A stretch of 64,000 nt of DNA from Lysobacterales bacterium (GTDB lineage Bacteria; Pseudomonadota; Gammaproteobacteria; Xanthomonadales; Ahniellaceae), in NCBI GenBank assembly GCA_016721845.1, contig JADKHK010000007.1, forward strand, positions 124,001 through 188,000, read 5' to 3'. Of this stretch, positions 8,224-17,540 are shown piece after piece (the stretch's first letter is position 1; every line of letters begins with the position of its first letter). Made by a program: the position numbers and the translations under genes. The notes beneath the pieces were generated by a model, which saw nothing but the letters and a program-made list of their open reading frames with translations, did no database searches and was not told the DNA's origin.

Positions 8224-8790
8224 ATGACGCTGCGACTGTTGTTACTGGGATGCATGCTTGGATTGACCGGCGCGGCCCATGCGGCCCTGCCCAACGAACC
8301 CGTCGAACGCATTGATCTCGGGCGCTATCTCGGCACCTGGCACGAGGTGGCGCGTATGCCGAATCGATACCAGGAGGACTGCGTCTCCGGCACGACCGCG
8401 ACCTATCTGCGCGGTGAGGACGGCGAGATCGTGGTGCGCAATGCCTGCACGACCGGCGACGGCGAGCGCATCAGTGTCGACGGTGTCGCGCGCGAAGTCG
8501 TCTCGGGCAGCGGCAACCTGCAGGTGCGCTTCGCGCCGCGCTGGCTCGCGTGGTTGCCGGTCTGGGCCGACTATTGGGTGCTCGACCTCGATCCCGACTA
8601 TCGCTGGGCCGTGGTCGGTGGGCCGACGCGCAAGTTCCTGTGGGTGCTGGCCCGCGATCCGCAACTCGACCCGGACGTCTTCGACGGCATCAAGGCACGT
8701 GCCGCGGCCCGCGGTTATGCGGTCGAGCGCTTGTGGGTGGCTGACACGCTGCGCAATGCGCCGGAGCAGCGTGTCGCGCAGGGACGCTGA
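8224..8790 (+). CDS. blc: Lipocalin family protein (Blc-like)
   Basis: A 188-residue bacterial lipocalin, a beta-barrel that binds lipids in the envelope. The first lipocalin motif is clear: YLGTWHEVARMPNRYQ (about 38-53). Downstream, ADYWVLDLDPDYRWAVVGGP and the LWVLARDP block match the other structurally conserved regions of Blc. The N-terminus is a signal peptide, with likely cleavage after AHA at about residue 21; a Cys at residue 10 is too close to the start for a lipobox, so unlike E. coli Blc it may be soluble periplasmic. GGAGGTGAGCC precedes the ATG. Its stop abuts the stop of the convergent thiolase gene at TGATCA. Confidence 0.9.
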   Translation: MTLRLLLLGCMLGLTGAAHAALPNEPVERIDLGRYLGTWHEVARMPNRYQEDCVSGTTATYLRGEDGEIVVRNACTTGDGERISVDGVAREVVSGSGNLQVRFAPRWLAWLPVWADYWVLDLDPDYRWAVVGGPTRKFLWVLARDPQLDPDVFDGIKARAAARGYAVERLWVADTLRNAPEQRVAQGR

Positions 8791-10071
8791 TCAGCGTTCG
8801 ACGATCGCCACGACGCCCATGCCGCCGGCGGTGCAGACCGAGATCAGCGCGCGACCGCCGCCTTTCTCGTCAAGCAGCTTGGCCGCGGTCGCGACGATGC
8901 GCGCGCCGGTGGCCGCGAAAGGGTGGCCGAACGCGAGGCTCGATCCGACCACGTTCAACTTCGCCCGATCGATTTCGCCGAGCGGCTTCGCCAGACCGAG
9001 GCGCTTGCTGCAGTACTCGGCCGATTCCCAGGCCTTCAGCGTGCACAGCACCTGGGCCGCGAAGGCTTCGTGGATCTCGTAGAAGTCGAAGTCCTGCAGC
9101 GTCAAACCCGTCGCCTTGAGCATGTCCGCGACGGCCACGGTCGGTGCCATCAGCAGGCCTTCGCCGGCGACGAAATCGACCGCGGCGACACGCGAATGGG
9201 TGAGGTAGGCGAGTGGCTTCAGGCCGCGTTCCTGGGCCCAGGCTTCCGAGCCGAGCAGCACCGCGCTGGCGCCATCGGTCAGCGGCGTCGAATTGCCGGC
9301 GGTCAGGGTGCCCTTGCCCGAGCTGCGATCGAAGGCGGGCTTCAGCGTCGCGAGTTTCTCGACCGTGGTGTCGGCGCGCAGGATGTTGTCGCGCTCCAGC
9401 CCGCGGAACGGCACCACCAGATCCTTGAAGAAGCCGCGCTCATACGCGGCCGCCGCCTTGCGATGCGATTCGTAGGCGAGCTGGTCCTGGGCTTCGCGCG
9501 CGATGCCCCATTCCTTGGCCATCATTTCGCAGTGGTCGCCCATGGCCTTGCCGGTACGCGGTTCGGCCACGCCCGGAAAACCCGGCTTCAGTTCGGCGGG
9601 CGAGAATCCTTTCAGCGCCGCGCTGACGCGTTGCCCGAAGGTCTTGGCGCGATTGATGTTGAGCAGGCGGCGTCGCAGTTTCTCGCCGACCACGATCGGC
9701 ACGTCCGAGGTGGTGTCGGAGCCGCCGGCGATGCCGGCCTCGATCTGGCCGAGCGCGATCTTGTTGCCGATGTGGATGCTGGTGTCGAGGCTGGTGCCGC
9801 AGGCGCGCTGCATGGTGATGCCGGGCGTCAGCGGCGACAGGCCGGAGGACAGCGCGACTTCGCGGCCGATGTTCCAGTCCGAGGAATGCTTGAGCACCGC
9901 GCCGAGCGCGACTTCGCCGAGCTGCACGCCGCTGAGGTTGAACTTCTCGACCAGCGACCCGACCGCCTTGATCGACATGCCGACATTGCCGAGGTCGAAA
10001 TAGGCGGTGTTGTTGCGGCAGAACGGAATGCGCGAACCACCGAGGATGGCGACGCGGCGGGCTTGGCTCAT
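8791..10071 (-). CDS. Acetyl-CoA C-acyltransferase (thiolase), FadI-like
   Basis: A 426-residue thiolase that cleaves 3-ketoacyl-CoA, or condenses acyl-CoAs in reverse. The catalytic set is present: nucleophile Cys91 in MQRACGTSLD, His334 in YEIHEAFAAQ, His383 in FGHPFAATGAR and Cys413 in SVCTAGGMG. The length and blocks such as AGIAGGSDTTS and GHPFAATGAR resemble FadI, the beta subunit of the anaerobic/trifunctional beta-oxidation complex, but no fadJ-like gene is adjacent. The start MSQARR at 10071 is preferred over an in-frame extension to 10107. An LpxL-like acyltransferase gene lies 51 bases upstream on the same strand. Confidence 0.92.
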   Translation of the reverse strand: MSQARRVAILGGSRIPFCRNNTAYFDLGNVGMSIKAVGSLVEKFNLSGVQLGEVALGAVLKHSSDWNIGREVALSSGLSPLTPGITMQRACGTSLDTSIHIGNKIALGQIEAGIAGGSDTTSDVPIVVGEKLRRRLLNINRAKTFGQRVSAALKGFSPAELKPGFPGVAEPRTGKAMGDHCEMMAKEWGIAREAQDQLAYESHRKAAAAYERGFFKDLVVPFRGLERDNILRADTTVEKLATLKPAFDRSSGKGTLTAGNSTPLTDGASAVLLGSEAWAQERGLKPLAYLTHSRVAAVDFVAGEGLLMAPTVAVADMLKATGLTLQDFDFYEIHEAFAAQVLCTLKAWESAEYCSKRLGLAKPLGEIDRAKLNVVGSSLAFGHPFAATGARIVATAAKLLDEKGGGRALISVCTAGGMGVVAIVER

Positions 10072-10122
10072 GACGAACTCCGGATCAGGGAGTCCCGACC
10101 CTAGCAAAGCTGCGTGGAGCGG

Positions 10123-11058
10123 TCACGCCGACTGCTGGTCTTCGAGGTCAAGCTCTGTGTCCGCCGACCGCGCGGACAGGAAGAAGGCGTCGGCATAGGC
10201 CCAGAAATGCCAGGCGGCCGGCACGGTGCGCAACATCCAATCGAGGTGTGCAGCCGCAAACGCCATTGCCGCCTCGCGATCGGTCACCTGCAGGGGTTCG
10301 CGGATGCGCAGCTTGCGCCGGCCGGTCGCGGGATCGAGCCAGACCGCGAAGAACACGATCGGCACCTGGGCCTTCTCGGCGAGCTTGATCATGCCGCTCG
10401 GCAACTGCGCATCGCGATCGAGCAGGCGCACCGGCATCTCGCCGCCGACGCCGGGCACGTCGATCGAGGTCAGCAGGCCGGTGCCGGCCTGCAGGGCGCG
10501 CAGCATCGGGCGCGGACCGTCGCCGATGTAGACCAGGTCATGCGCGCCGGTCCGGATCACTTCGGCATTGCGCAGCAGGGCGTACCGGTGCAGCAGGGTT
10601 TGTCCGGCAAAACTGTCCGGATCGGTGCGCACCGAGAGGCCGGCAAAGCGGCGACCGCTGCGGCGCAGCGAACGCAGCGCCCAGAACCCTGCGCCCCAAT
10701 GGAAGGACAGCGTGATCAGCGCACCATCACCCGTCGGCCAGTTGCCCTCGATGTCGAAGTGGCGATCGAGATAGCGGTCGCTGCGCCACTTCAGCAGGAA
10801 CAGGTCGACCTGGTCGACGAGGTGGTACAGGCGCTGCTCGACGGCGAATCGCTGCGGATCGTCCACGACGCCGTAGCGCTGCGCGATGGCGACGGTGGCA
10901 TCGACACGCTCGCGGAAAAACCACGGCCAGCGTGCCAGCCGCCGCGCGATGCGGAAGCCGATGGACCAGGGCAAGGCAGCGATCAGGGCCGGCACCAGCC
11001 AGCGTTCCACCAGCACGCGCAGTTCGCGGCGCAGGCGGTTCTTGCGGGAATCGATCAT
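10123..11058 (-). CDS. LpxL/HtrB-like lysophospholipid acyltransferase superfamily protein
   Basis: A 311-residue member of the LpxL/HtrB (LPLAT) superfamily, membrane enzymes that put acyl chains on lipid A or similar glycolipids. It has the basic N-terminus, a hydrophobic segment (about 20-35), GALITLSFHWGAGFW around 112-126 and later LLTSIDVPG and KAQVPIVFF blocks in family order. The catalytic motif of the family is H-x4-D/E; here His120 is followed at the +5 position by Phe125, so the acidic partner is missing. It may be a divergent or inactive member, or act on a different substrate. It probably shares a transcript with the downstream thiolase. Confidence 0.7.
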   Translation of the reverse strand: MIDSRKNRLRRELRVLVERWLVPALIAALPWSIGFRIARRLARWPWFFRERVDATVAIAQRYGVVDDPQRFAVEQRLYHLVDQVDLFLLKWRSDRYLDRHFDIEGNWPTGDGALITLSFHWGAGFWALRSLRRSGRRFAGLSVRTDPDSFAGQTLLHRYALLRNAEVIRTGAHDLVYIGDGPRPMLRALQAGTGLLTSIDVPGVGGEMPVRLLDRDAQLPSGMIKLAEKAQVPIVFFAVWLDPATGRRKLRIREPLQVTDREAAMAFAAAHLDWMLRTVPAAWHFWAYADAFFLSARSADTELDLEDQQSA

Positions 11059-11132
11059 CGATGAATCCTATCAAAGCGCGGCGAAATCTCCTGCGACCGC
11101 TAAACTGCGCGGCTGATCGATCGGAGTCCGTC

Positions 11133-11897
11133 ATGTCCGTTGCCCTGAGTTCCTGCCCCGCCGTGCTGGCCGTCGAGCTGGTGCCCGAGGGCGCGCCGAC
11201 CGCGCTGAGCCTGCCGCTCGAATCGGCGCACCTGCTCGGTGACGCGATCGCGAACGACCTCGCGCGCCTGCTGCCGGGGATCGAGACGATGGGACTCGCG
11301 GTGGCTGCGGCACTGTATGACCAGGCCCAGATCCTGCGCCCGGGCTGGCCGATCCACGGTGAACTGATGCGCATGCACCAGCAGGCGCAACGTGGCGGCT
11401 GGATGCCGGCGATCACCAGCTTCGGTGCCTCGGCCGGGCGCATGGCCGCACCGGTGCTGGAACCCGACCTGCGCCTGATCGGCAGCCCGCTGTTGCTGGT
11501 GCCGTTCACGCTGGTCGGGCATCACCACGATGCTCAGCAGATCGGTGCGCTGATGGAGCGCGACTTCGAGGACAAGGGGCTGGCCGACTCGGCCACCTCG
11601 CTGTTCCTCAACGAAGCCTTCTCGATCCGTAGCGAACATGCGCGCTATCTGACCTGCAACGACCTCTGCGCGCTGGCCGCGATGCAGTACGAGCACGCCG
11701 GTTTCGCACCGATCTGGTCGATCATCGAGTGCGCCTTGCTGTCGCCGCAACGGGATGAACGCGTCGAACTGGATGGCGATGTCCAAGTGGACTATCGCGG
11801 CGGCCACGTCGCCGTTCGCGGGGATGCCGCATCGCTGCCGTTCCGGCAGGCCGCCGCGATCCTGGCCGCGCACGGTCTGCCGGCCAATCCGAACTGA
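11133..11897 (+). CDS. Conserved-looking protein of unknown function
   Basis: A 254-residue protein I do not recognise. The start ATG at 11133 has GGAG eight bases upstream; a longer in-frame extension would run into the divergent acyltransferase gene. There is no signal peptide or membrane segment. The composition is ordinary for the neighbourhood and the reading frame is clean, so it is surely coding. Blocks that look ordered are LRPGWPIHGELMRMHQQ, SPLLLVPFTLVGHH and LTCNDLCALAAMQYEHAGFAPIW, with clustered His and Cys residues. It stands alone between a divergent gene and a convergent Ycf46-like ATPase whose stop codon abuts its own at TGATCA. Confidence 0.75.
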   Translation: MSVALSSCPAVLAVELVPEGAPTALSLPLESAHLLGDAIANDLARLLPGIETMGLAVAAALYDQAQILRPGWPIHGELMRMHQQAQRGGWMPAITSFGASAGRMAAPVLEPDLRLIGSPLLLVPFTLVGHHHDAQQIGALMERDFEDKGLADSATSLFLNEAFSIRSEHARYLTCNDLCALAAMQYEHAGFAPIWSIIECALLSPQRDERVELDGDVQVDYRGGHVAVRGDAASLPFRQAAAILAAHGLPANPN

Positions 11898-13379
11898 TCA
11901 GTCGGCGCTGACCGTCCGCGTCTTCGCCCAGTCGCGCAACTGCTGCACCGGCTCGGCCATCAGCACCGACAGCGGTCGCGTTGCCTTCAGCTCGGCGACG
12001 ACATGGCGTTGCTGCAGCGGCACGCCATCGGCGTGCGCGGCATACAGGGCCGAGACCACCGCCTGCTCGATCTCGGCACCGGAAAAGCCGGCGCTGTGCT
12101 CGACCAGCCGGTCCAGCTCGAACTCGGCCCAGTCCAGCTTGCGCTTGTCGAAATGGACGCGAAAGATCGCATCGCGCGAGGCGGTGTCGGGCAGGTCGAT
12201 GAAGAAGATCTCGTCGAAGCGACCCTTGCGCAGCAATTCCGGCGGCAGTCGCGAGACATCGTTTGCGGTCGCGACCAGGAACACCGGCTGCTTGCGTTCG
12301 GCCATCCAGGTCAGCAGGGCACCGAGCACGCGCCGCGACACGCCGTCGTCGCTGTCCGAGGTCGCGAGGCCCTTCTCGATCTCGTCGCACCACAACACGC
12401 AGGGCGACAGCGCTTCGGCATTCTTCAGCGACTCGCGCAGGTTGCGCTCGGTTTCACCGTGGTACTTGTTGTACAGCGCGCCGAAATCGAGGCGCACCAG
12501 CGGCACGCCGAAGGAGCCGGCGATGGCTTTCGCGGCCAGGCTCTTGCCGCAGCCCTGCACGCCGAGCAGCAACAGGCCCTTGGGCGGGTCCAGCCCGGCC
12601 ACCTTGTTCTCGCCGAGGAAGATCGCGCGGCGCTGCTCGACCCACTGCTTCAGGCGCGCCAGGCCGGCGACATCGGCGAAGGCCGCGGTTTCGTATTCGA
12701 AATGCAGCACGCCGTCGCGGTTCAGCAACTCGAACTTGAGCTTGGCCAGTTCCGGCAAGTCGGCCATGCCGACCGCGCCGTCGCGGAACACCAGATGGCG
12801 GGCGATGCGGCGCGCATCCGGCAGTTTCAACCCCAGCAGGTTGCGGACGATGGTCTTGAACGCGACCGGGTCGATCTCGACGCGCTTGCCGCCATGTTCG
12901 CGTGAATACAGGAAGGCTTCGTCGCGGACGAGCTTGCCGAGCGCCGACTCGTCCGGCAGCTTCAGCGGCACCCTTACCGTATGCGACTCGATCTCCTTCG
13001 GGATCTCGATGCCGACGCCGATCAGCACCAGGGTATGCGCTGCGGCGTTCGTGCGTTCGACGATCTCGCGCAGGAAGCGCATCGTCATCGGGTAGCGCAG
13101 ATAGCCATGGAAATCGCACAGCAGGAAGATCGCGCGTTCCTTCTGCTCCTTGATGAACTGCAGCGTCGCCGTGGCCTCGACGGCACCGAGCGGCGGTTCA
13201 TCGAGGGTCATGTCCAGGCGCTGCAGGCCGTCGGTCAGGCTCCACTTGTACAGCGGCCGCCAGACCTTGCCGATGACATGGCGGAAGCTCTCGACGACAC
13301 GCGCTTCTTCGGCGGTATCGATGGCGATGACCGGGTGACCGGCACGAATCAGGCTGGCGAGATTGTCGAGGTCGGGCAT
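11898..13379 (-). CDS. Ycf46-like AAA ATPase
   Basis: A 493-residue cytoplasmic AAA protein. The N-terminal half (about 1-235) is the Ycf46-type region starting with DLASLIRAGHPVI-like sequence and a degenerate P-loop-like domain; the C-terminal half is a canonical AAA module with Walker A GVQGCGKS (273-280), Walker B VLWCDEIEK (328-336), sensor 1 VATANDVSRLP and arginine-finger region LLRKGRFDEIFF. In cyanobacteria and plastids Ycf46 is linked to photosynthesis regulation, but the proteobacterial role is not established. It is transcribed alone, divergent from the secreted protease gene 147 bases away. Confidence 0.88.
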   Translation of the reverse strand: MPDLDNLASLIRAGHPVIAIDTAEEARVVESFRHVIGKVWRPLYKWSLTDGLQRLDMTLDEPPLGAVEATATLQFIKEQKERAIFLLCDFHGYLRYPMTMRFLREIVERTNAAAHTLVLIGVGIEIPKEIESHTVRVPLKLPDESALGKLVRDEAFLYSREHGGKRVEIDPVAFKTIVRNLLGLKLPDARRIARHLVFRDGAVGMADLPELAKLKFELLNRDGVLHFEYETAAFADVAGLARLKQWVEQRRAIFLGENKVAGLDPPKGLLLLGVQGCGKSLAAKAIAGSFGVPLVRLDFGALYNKYHGETERNLRESLKNAEALSPCVLWCDEIEKGLATSDSDDGVSRRVLGALLTWMAERKQPVFLVATANDVSRLPPELLRKGRFDEIFFIDLPDTASRDAIFRVHFDKRKLDWAEFELDRLVEHSAGFSGAEIEQAVVSALYAAHADGVPLQQRHVVAELKATRPLSVLMAEPVQQLRDWAKTRTVSAD

Positions 13380-13526
13380 GGTCGGACGGGCAAGGCAAGG
13401 CCGCTACTGTGTCCGGAAACGGCTGTTTTGTCGAAGGTCGGCTGCGCCTGAATGGCGGTGCGGCGCATCACGGTGCCGGCGCGCCCGAGCTGTATGCTTG
13501 GGCGGTCCGTTGTCCGGAGAAACCCG

Positions 13527-16500
13527 ATGAAGCATTTCACCCGCGTGCTGTGGCTCGCGACCCTGAATATTCCGTTGCTGGTGGCGGCCGCCGAGTTGCC
13601 GAGCCGGCGCTACCAGCTCGCGCTCGATCCCGCGGCCCAGTCCGTGCAGACGCCGGCCTTGAATGCCGAGAAGGCGCTGGCCGAGGATGCGCTCGCCGAC
13701 AAGGGCGCGCCGCTGCGCTACGCGATCATGCACAAGGCGGCGGTGAACCTGGCCGATCGCAGCAAGTTCGCGGTCGGGCGCTGGAGCGACGTCGATGCCG
13801 ACACGCGGTTGTGGCGCACCCGCATCGATGCCCCCGGCGCGGTCTCGATCGATCTGGCACTGAAGCCCTTCCATCTGCCCGAAGGTGCCGAAGTCTGGTT
13901 GAGTGATGCCGCCGGCCAGCGCGTGCGCGGTCCCTACACGGCGGCCGACAATCCGAAGTCCGGCGAGTTCTGGACGCCCTACGTGCCCGGCGATGTCGCC
14001 TACCTCGAAGTGCTGGTGCCGAAGCGCGCGCACGACGAGTTGCAGCTCGGCATCCTGAGCGTGCAGCAGGCCTATCGTTCGATCGAGAGCGGCGATTCGC
14101 CGTTCGCGAAGTCGGGTAGCTGCAATGTCGATACGGTCTGCCCCGAAGGCAACAATTACCGCGACCAGATCAATGCGGTGGCGCGCTATTCGGTCAGTGG
14201 CGGCCTCTGCACCGGACAACTGGTGAACAACGCGGCGCAGGACAACAAGCGCTATTTCATGACCGCGAACCATTGCGTCAGCAGCCAGAGCGATGCGAAC
14301 TCGGTGGTGGCCTACTGGAAGTACGAGAATCCGACCTGCCGCACGCCGGGCAGCAGCGAGAGCGGGACGCCGATCAGCGCGGCAGGCAATTCGATCAGCC
14401 AGACCGGTGGCGCCGTGTTGCGTGCTACCTATGCGGTGGCGGACACCACCTTGCTGGAACTCAACACCACCGTGCCGACCGCCGCGAATGCGTTCTGGCT
14501 GGGCTGGGACCGGACCGAGAACCCGGTGGCGTCGGGGGTGTCGATCCATCATCCGCAGGGTGATGAAAAACGCATCAGCTTCGAGAACCAGGCGCTGGTG
14601 ATTTCCGACAACACCCCGTCCGGCGTGCCCGGCGACAAGCATTGGCAGATCAGTGATTGGGATCTCGGCACGACCGAGCCCGGTTCCTCCGGTTCGGTGC
14701 TGATGAATCCGCAGAAGCGCCTGATCGGCGTGTTGTCGGGCGGCGGTGCCGCCTGCGGCAACAACCAGCCCGACTACTACGGTCGTCTCAGCGTCGCCTG
14801 GGAAGGCGGCGGCAGCGCGGCGTCGCGGGTGAAGGACTGGCTCGATCCCGGCAACAGCGGCGCCACCGCGATCGACGGCAAGGCGACCTGCGCCAAACCG
14901 ACGCTGGCCCTGAGCCTGGAGGCGAACGCACGCGCCGGTACCGCGGCGCTGATGAGCGTGCAGATCGCCGGTGGCACCGGTCCCTACGCAGTCGAATGGG
15001 ACATCGACGGCGATGGCGACATCGATCGCCGCACGGCCGGCGTCGCCAGCACCACGTCGATCCAACCGGTCTATCCGAACAAGCGCAGCACGACCGTATC
15101 GGTGAATGTCATCGATGCGACCGGATGCAGTGCGGTGGCGTCGCAGGTTTACTCGTTGCGCGGCCCGCAACTCGCGGCCACGGCCAATGGCGATGCCAGC
15201 CAGAGCTGCGGCGATGGCGACTCCAACATCGAGCCCGGCGAAATCTGGAATGTGCCGGTGCGCATCAGCAACGCCGGCGACGACGTGATCGGCGATGGCT
15301 TTGCCGTGTTCACCGGCGGTACCGCGGTCGGGGCCGGTGGAGGCAGCAGCACTGGTGCCAGCGACAACTTCGGGTATCGCGCCCTGGCCAGTGCCACGTC
15401 GGCCAGTTGTCGCTACCAGCCGGTCGACATGAGCGGCGCCAGCGCCCTCACGCCGGTCATCGGCCCGCACGTCACCAATGCGCCGGCGAGCGACGAAGGT
15501 TATGTCGCCGGACTGAGCGTCGGCGGGGCGTCGCCGTTCCGGTTCTATGACCGCGACATCACCAGCCTGATGATGTCGACCAATGGCTATCTGTCGACCA
15601 ATGCCGCCGATGGTGGCGACGACTACACGGCCGCCTGCGGGGTCGACGACCATGCCGACGTCACCGATGGCCGCGTGCAGGTGCTGCACGACGATCTCGT
15701 GATCCAGTCCGGCGGCAGCCTCAAGCACCAGCATTTCGGCACCTGCCCGCGCGCTTCCGATGCCGGCAGCGCCAGTCAGGGTTGCACCGTGTTCGAGTGG
15801 CGCAACATGGGCCGCTACGCGAGTGGCGGCAGCGCCACCGGCAACGCGGTGTTCCAGACCATCCTGTACGACCAGAGCTACGAGATCGTGCATCAGTACG
15901 TCACCGCCGATCCGACCAGTGGCAGCAATGCCTCGATCGGACTGCAGAGCCCCGACGAAAGCATCCGCTTCGACTATCAATGCGATGCCCCGAATGCAGC
16001 ACCGTCCGGGACCGCACTGTGCTTCTTCCATCCGACCGCCTTGCCGGCGACGCTGGCCGAAGGCGAAGTGCATGTCGTCTCGACCGCGAATGCGCTGGGT
16101 GATCTGGCAGCCGCCGGCAGCGCCAACGTGACCGTGAAGGCCTATGTCGATCCGGCGGCGCAATGTGGTTCGCGTGCGGTCGTCAGCTATCTCGGCGGCG
16201 TCGGCGACTACGCCTACAGCTTCGCGCCGACCAAGGTGCTGGATGTCGCGATGCCGAACAGCGGCAACTGCCAGGTGGCAACACAGTGCGCGGCCCAGGT
16301 GCAAAGCGTGGGAGCGCTGCCGCAACCCGGCGGCTTGTACCTGAACTTCAACCGCAGCGGCAACGGCCAGAACCTGTTCAATTACGGCAACATCCTGAGT
16401 TCCGCCTGGTTCACCGGCAAGGCCGACCGTACGCCGGTCTGGTACATCGTCAACGGCGAATGGAACCCGGGACTGGCGCAGGCGCCGGCGAGCATCCTCA

Positions 16501-17057
16501 AGGTCACGCGGACGTCGTCGGCGCCCTTCACGACTGCAGTAGCGACCGTCGGCTCGGCCCAGTTCACCCGTGGCGACGACGATTCGGTCTACATCAACAC
16601 CTGGGAGTTCAATGGCGTCTGGGCCGCGGACAAACTGTCGCGCGCGTTCTCGCCGACCGCAGTGCCGAACCCCAACCATTCCGGCGGCTGGTTCAACTCC
16701 GGGCAGTCCGGCTGGGGCGTGGTGATCGACGAACACATCGTCAGCAACCAGGCCTCGACCGGCTTCCTCGGCTACATTTTCGACAACGCCAACGAGCCGC
16801 GCTGGGCCCTGGGCGAAGCGGTGGGCAGCAGTGGCCTGATGCTGATGAACACCTACCTCGTGCATTGCCCGTCCTGCCCGGTCTTCGAGGACTTCGGCAG
16901 CCTCCCGTTGCCGGCCGGCAACATCACCCGCAGCTACCAGTCGCAGACCACCGGGACGCTCGACACGGCCATCGTCTTCCCGGCACCCTTGAGCGGTAGC
17001 TGGACCCGAAATGCCCTGCCGATCCAGATGATCACCCCACCGCCGAGCTCGCCATGA
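13527..17057 (+). CDS. Secreted lysyl-endopeptidase-like serine protease with C-terminal repeats
   Basis: A 1176-residue exported protease. A signal peptide (1-21) is followed by a propeptide-like region to about 195 and a trypsin-fold domain (about 196-470) like Lysobacter/Achromobacter lysyl endopeptidase. The catalytic triad is visible: His249 in TANHC, Asp306 in VADTTLLEL and Ser388 in EPGSSGS; paired cysteines are frequent. After it comes a PKD-like segment (GGTGPYAVEWDIDGDGDID), a Gly/Ser-rich beta region, and two C-terminal repeats beginning near GGLYLNFNRSGNGQN and SGGWFNSGQSGWG. GGAGA precedes ATG 13527. The stop overlaps the sixA start (ATGA). It probably degrades extracellular protein; whether the repeats are cleaved off or anchor the enzyme is unknown. 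Confidence 0.9.
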   Translation: MKHFTRVLWLATLNIPLLVAAAELPSRRYQLALDPAAQSVQTPALNAEKALAEDALADKGAPLRYAIMHKAAVNLADRSKFAVGRWSDVDADTRLWRTRIDAPGAVSIDLALKPFHLPEGAEVWLSDAAGQRVRGPYTAADNPKSGEFWTPYVPGDVAYLEVLVPKRAHDELQLGILSVQQAYRSIESGDSPFAKSGSCNVDTVCPEGNNYRDQINAVARYSVSGGLCTGQLVNNAAQDNKRYFMTANHCVSSQSDANSVVAYWKYENPTCRTPGSSESGTPISAAGNSISQTGGAVLRATYAVADTTLLELNTTVPTAANAFWLGWDRTENPVASGVSIHHPQGDEKRISFENQALVISDNTPSGVPGDKHWQISDWDLGTTEPGSSGSVLMNPQKRLIGVLSGGGAACGNNQPDYYGRLSVAWEGGGSAASRVKDWLDPGNSGATAIDGKATCAKPTLALSLEANARAGTAALMSVQIAGGTGPYAVEWDIDGDGDIDRRTAGVASTTSIQPVYPNKRSTTVSVNVIDATGCSAVASQVYSLRGPQLAATANGDASQSCGDGDSNIEPGEIWNVPVRISNAGDDVIGDGFAVFTGGTAVGAGGGSSTGASDNFGYRALASATSASCRYQPVDMSGASALTPVIGPHVTNAPASDEGYVAGLSVGGASPFRFYDRDITSLMMSTNGYLSTNAADGGDDYTAACGVDDHADVTDGRVQVLHDDLVIQSGGSLKHQHFGTCPRASDAGSASQGCTVFEWRNMGRYASGGSATGNAVFQTILYDQSYEIVHQYVTADPTSGSNASIGLQSPDESIRFDYQCDAPNAAPSGTALCFFHPTALPATLAEGEVHVVSTANALGDLAAAGSANVTVKAYVDPAAQCGSRAVVSYLGGVGDYAYSFAPTKVLDVAMPNSGNCQVATQCAAQVQSVGALPQPGGLYLNFNRSGNGQNLFNYGNILSSAWFTGKADRTPVWYIVNGEWNPGLAQAPASILKVTRTSSAPFTTAVATVGSAQFTRGDDDSVYINTWEFNGVWAADKLSRAFSPTAVPNPNHSGGWFNSGQSGWGVVIDEHIVSNQASTGFLGYIFDNANEPRWALGEAVGSSGLMLMNTYLVHCPSCPVFEDFGSLPLPAGNITRSYQSQTTGTLDTAIVFPAPLSGSWTRNALPIQMITPPPSSP

Positions 17058-17530
17058 TTCGACACTGGATTGTCTTGCGTCACGCCCATGCTGAAGCACA
17101 GAGCGCCGATGGCGCCGACGTGTCACGGGAACTGTCCGAACGCGGCCGTGACGAGGCCAGGCGTGCCGCCGACGCGCTGGCGAAGATGCTCGACGGCCGC
17201 GTGCCGCGCATCCTGTCTTCGCCGGCCGCACGCGCCGAGGCGACCGCGCAGATCGTCGCCGAACGCCTGGGCGATACCGTCGGCTTCAACGCACGCATCT
17301 ACGACGGCACGCCCGGCACCTTGCTCGACGTATTCAATGCCACCGAGCCGACCGAGACGGTGCTGCTGGTCGGACACAACCCAGGCGTCGAGGAACTGGT
17401 CGCCTTGCTGGTCGATGGTCGCTCGCAGGCGCATCGCGGCATGCCGACCGCCGGCATGGCGGTGATCGACGTGCCGGACGGACTGGTTGAACCCGGTCGC
17501 GGCCAGTTGCGCGCATTCTGGGCGCCCTGA
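17054..17530 (+). CDS. sixA: Phosphohistidine phosphatase SixA
   Basis: A 158-residue member of the histidine phosphatase superfamily. It has the N-terminal phospho-acceptor motif LRHAHA (catalytic His10), a second conserved Arg region ILSSPAARAEATA, and the second catalytic His in LLVGHNPGVEEL. SixA removes phosphate from phosphohistidine in His-to-Asp phosphorelays or, in E. coli, on the nitrogen-related PTS protein NPr. The start overlaps the protease stop by four bases, an odd pairing of a cytosolic signalling enzyme with a secreted protease, which suggests read-through translation rather than shared function. Confidence 0.93.
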   Translation: MIRHWIVLRHAHAEAQSADGADVSRELSERGRDEARRAADALAKMLDGRVPRILSSPAARAEATAQIVAERLGDTVGFNARIYDGTPGTLLDVFNATEPTETVLLVGHNPGVEELVALLVDGRSQAHRGMPTAGMAVIDVPDGLVEPGRGQLRAFWAP

Positions 17531-17540
17531 CCGGGCACGG

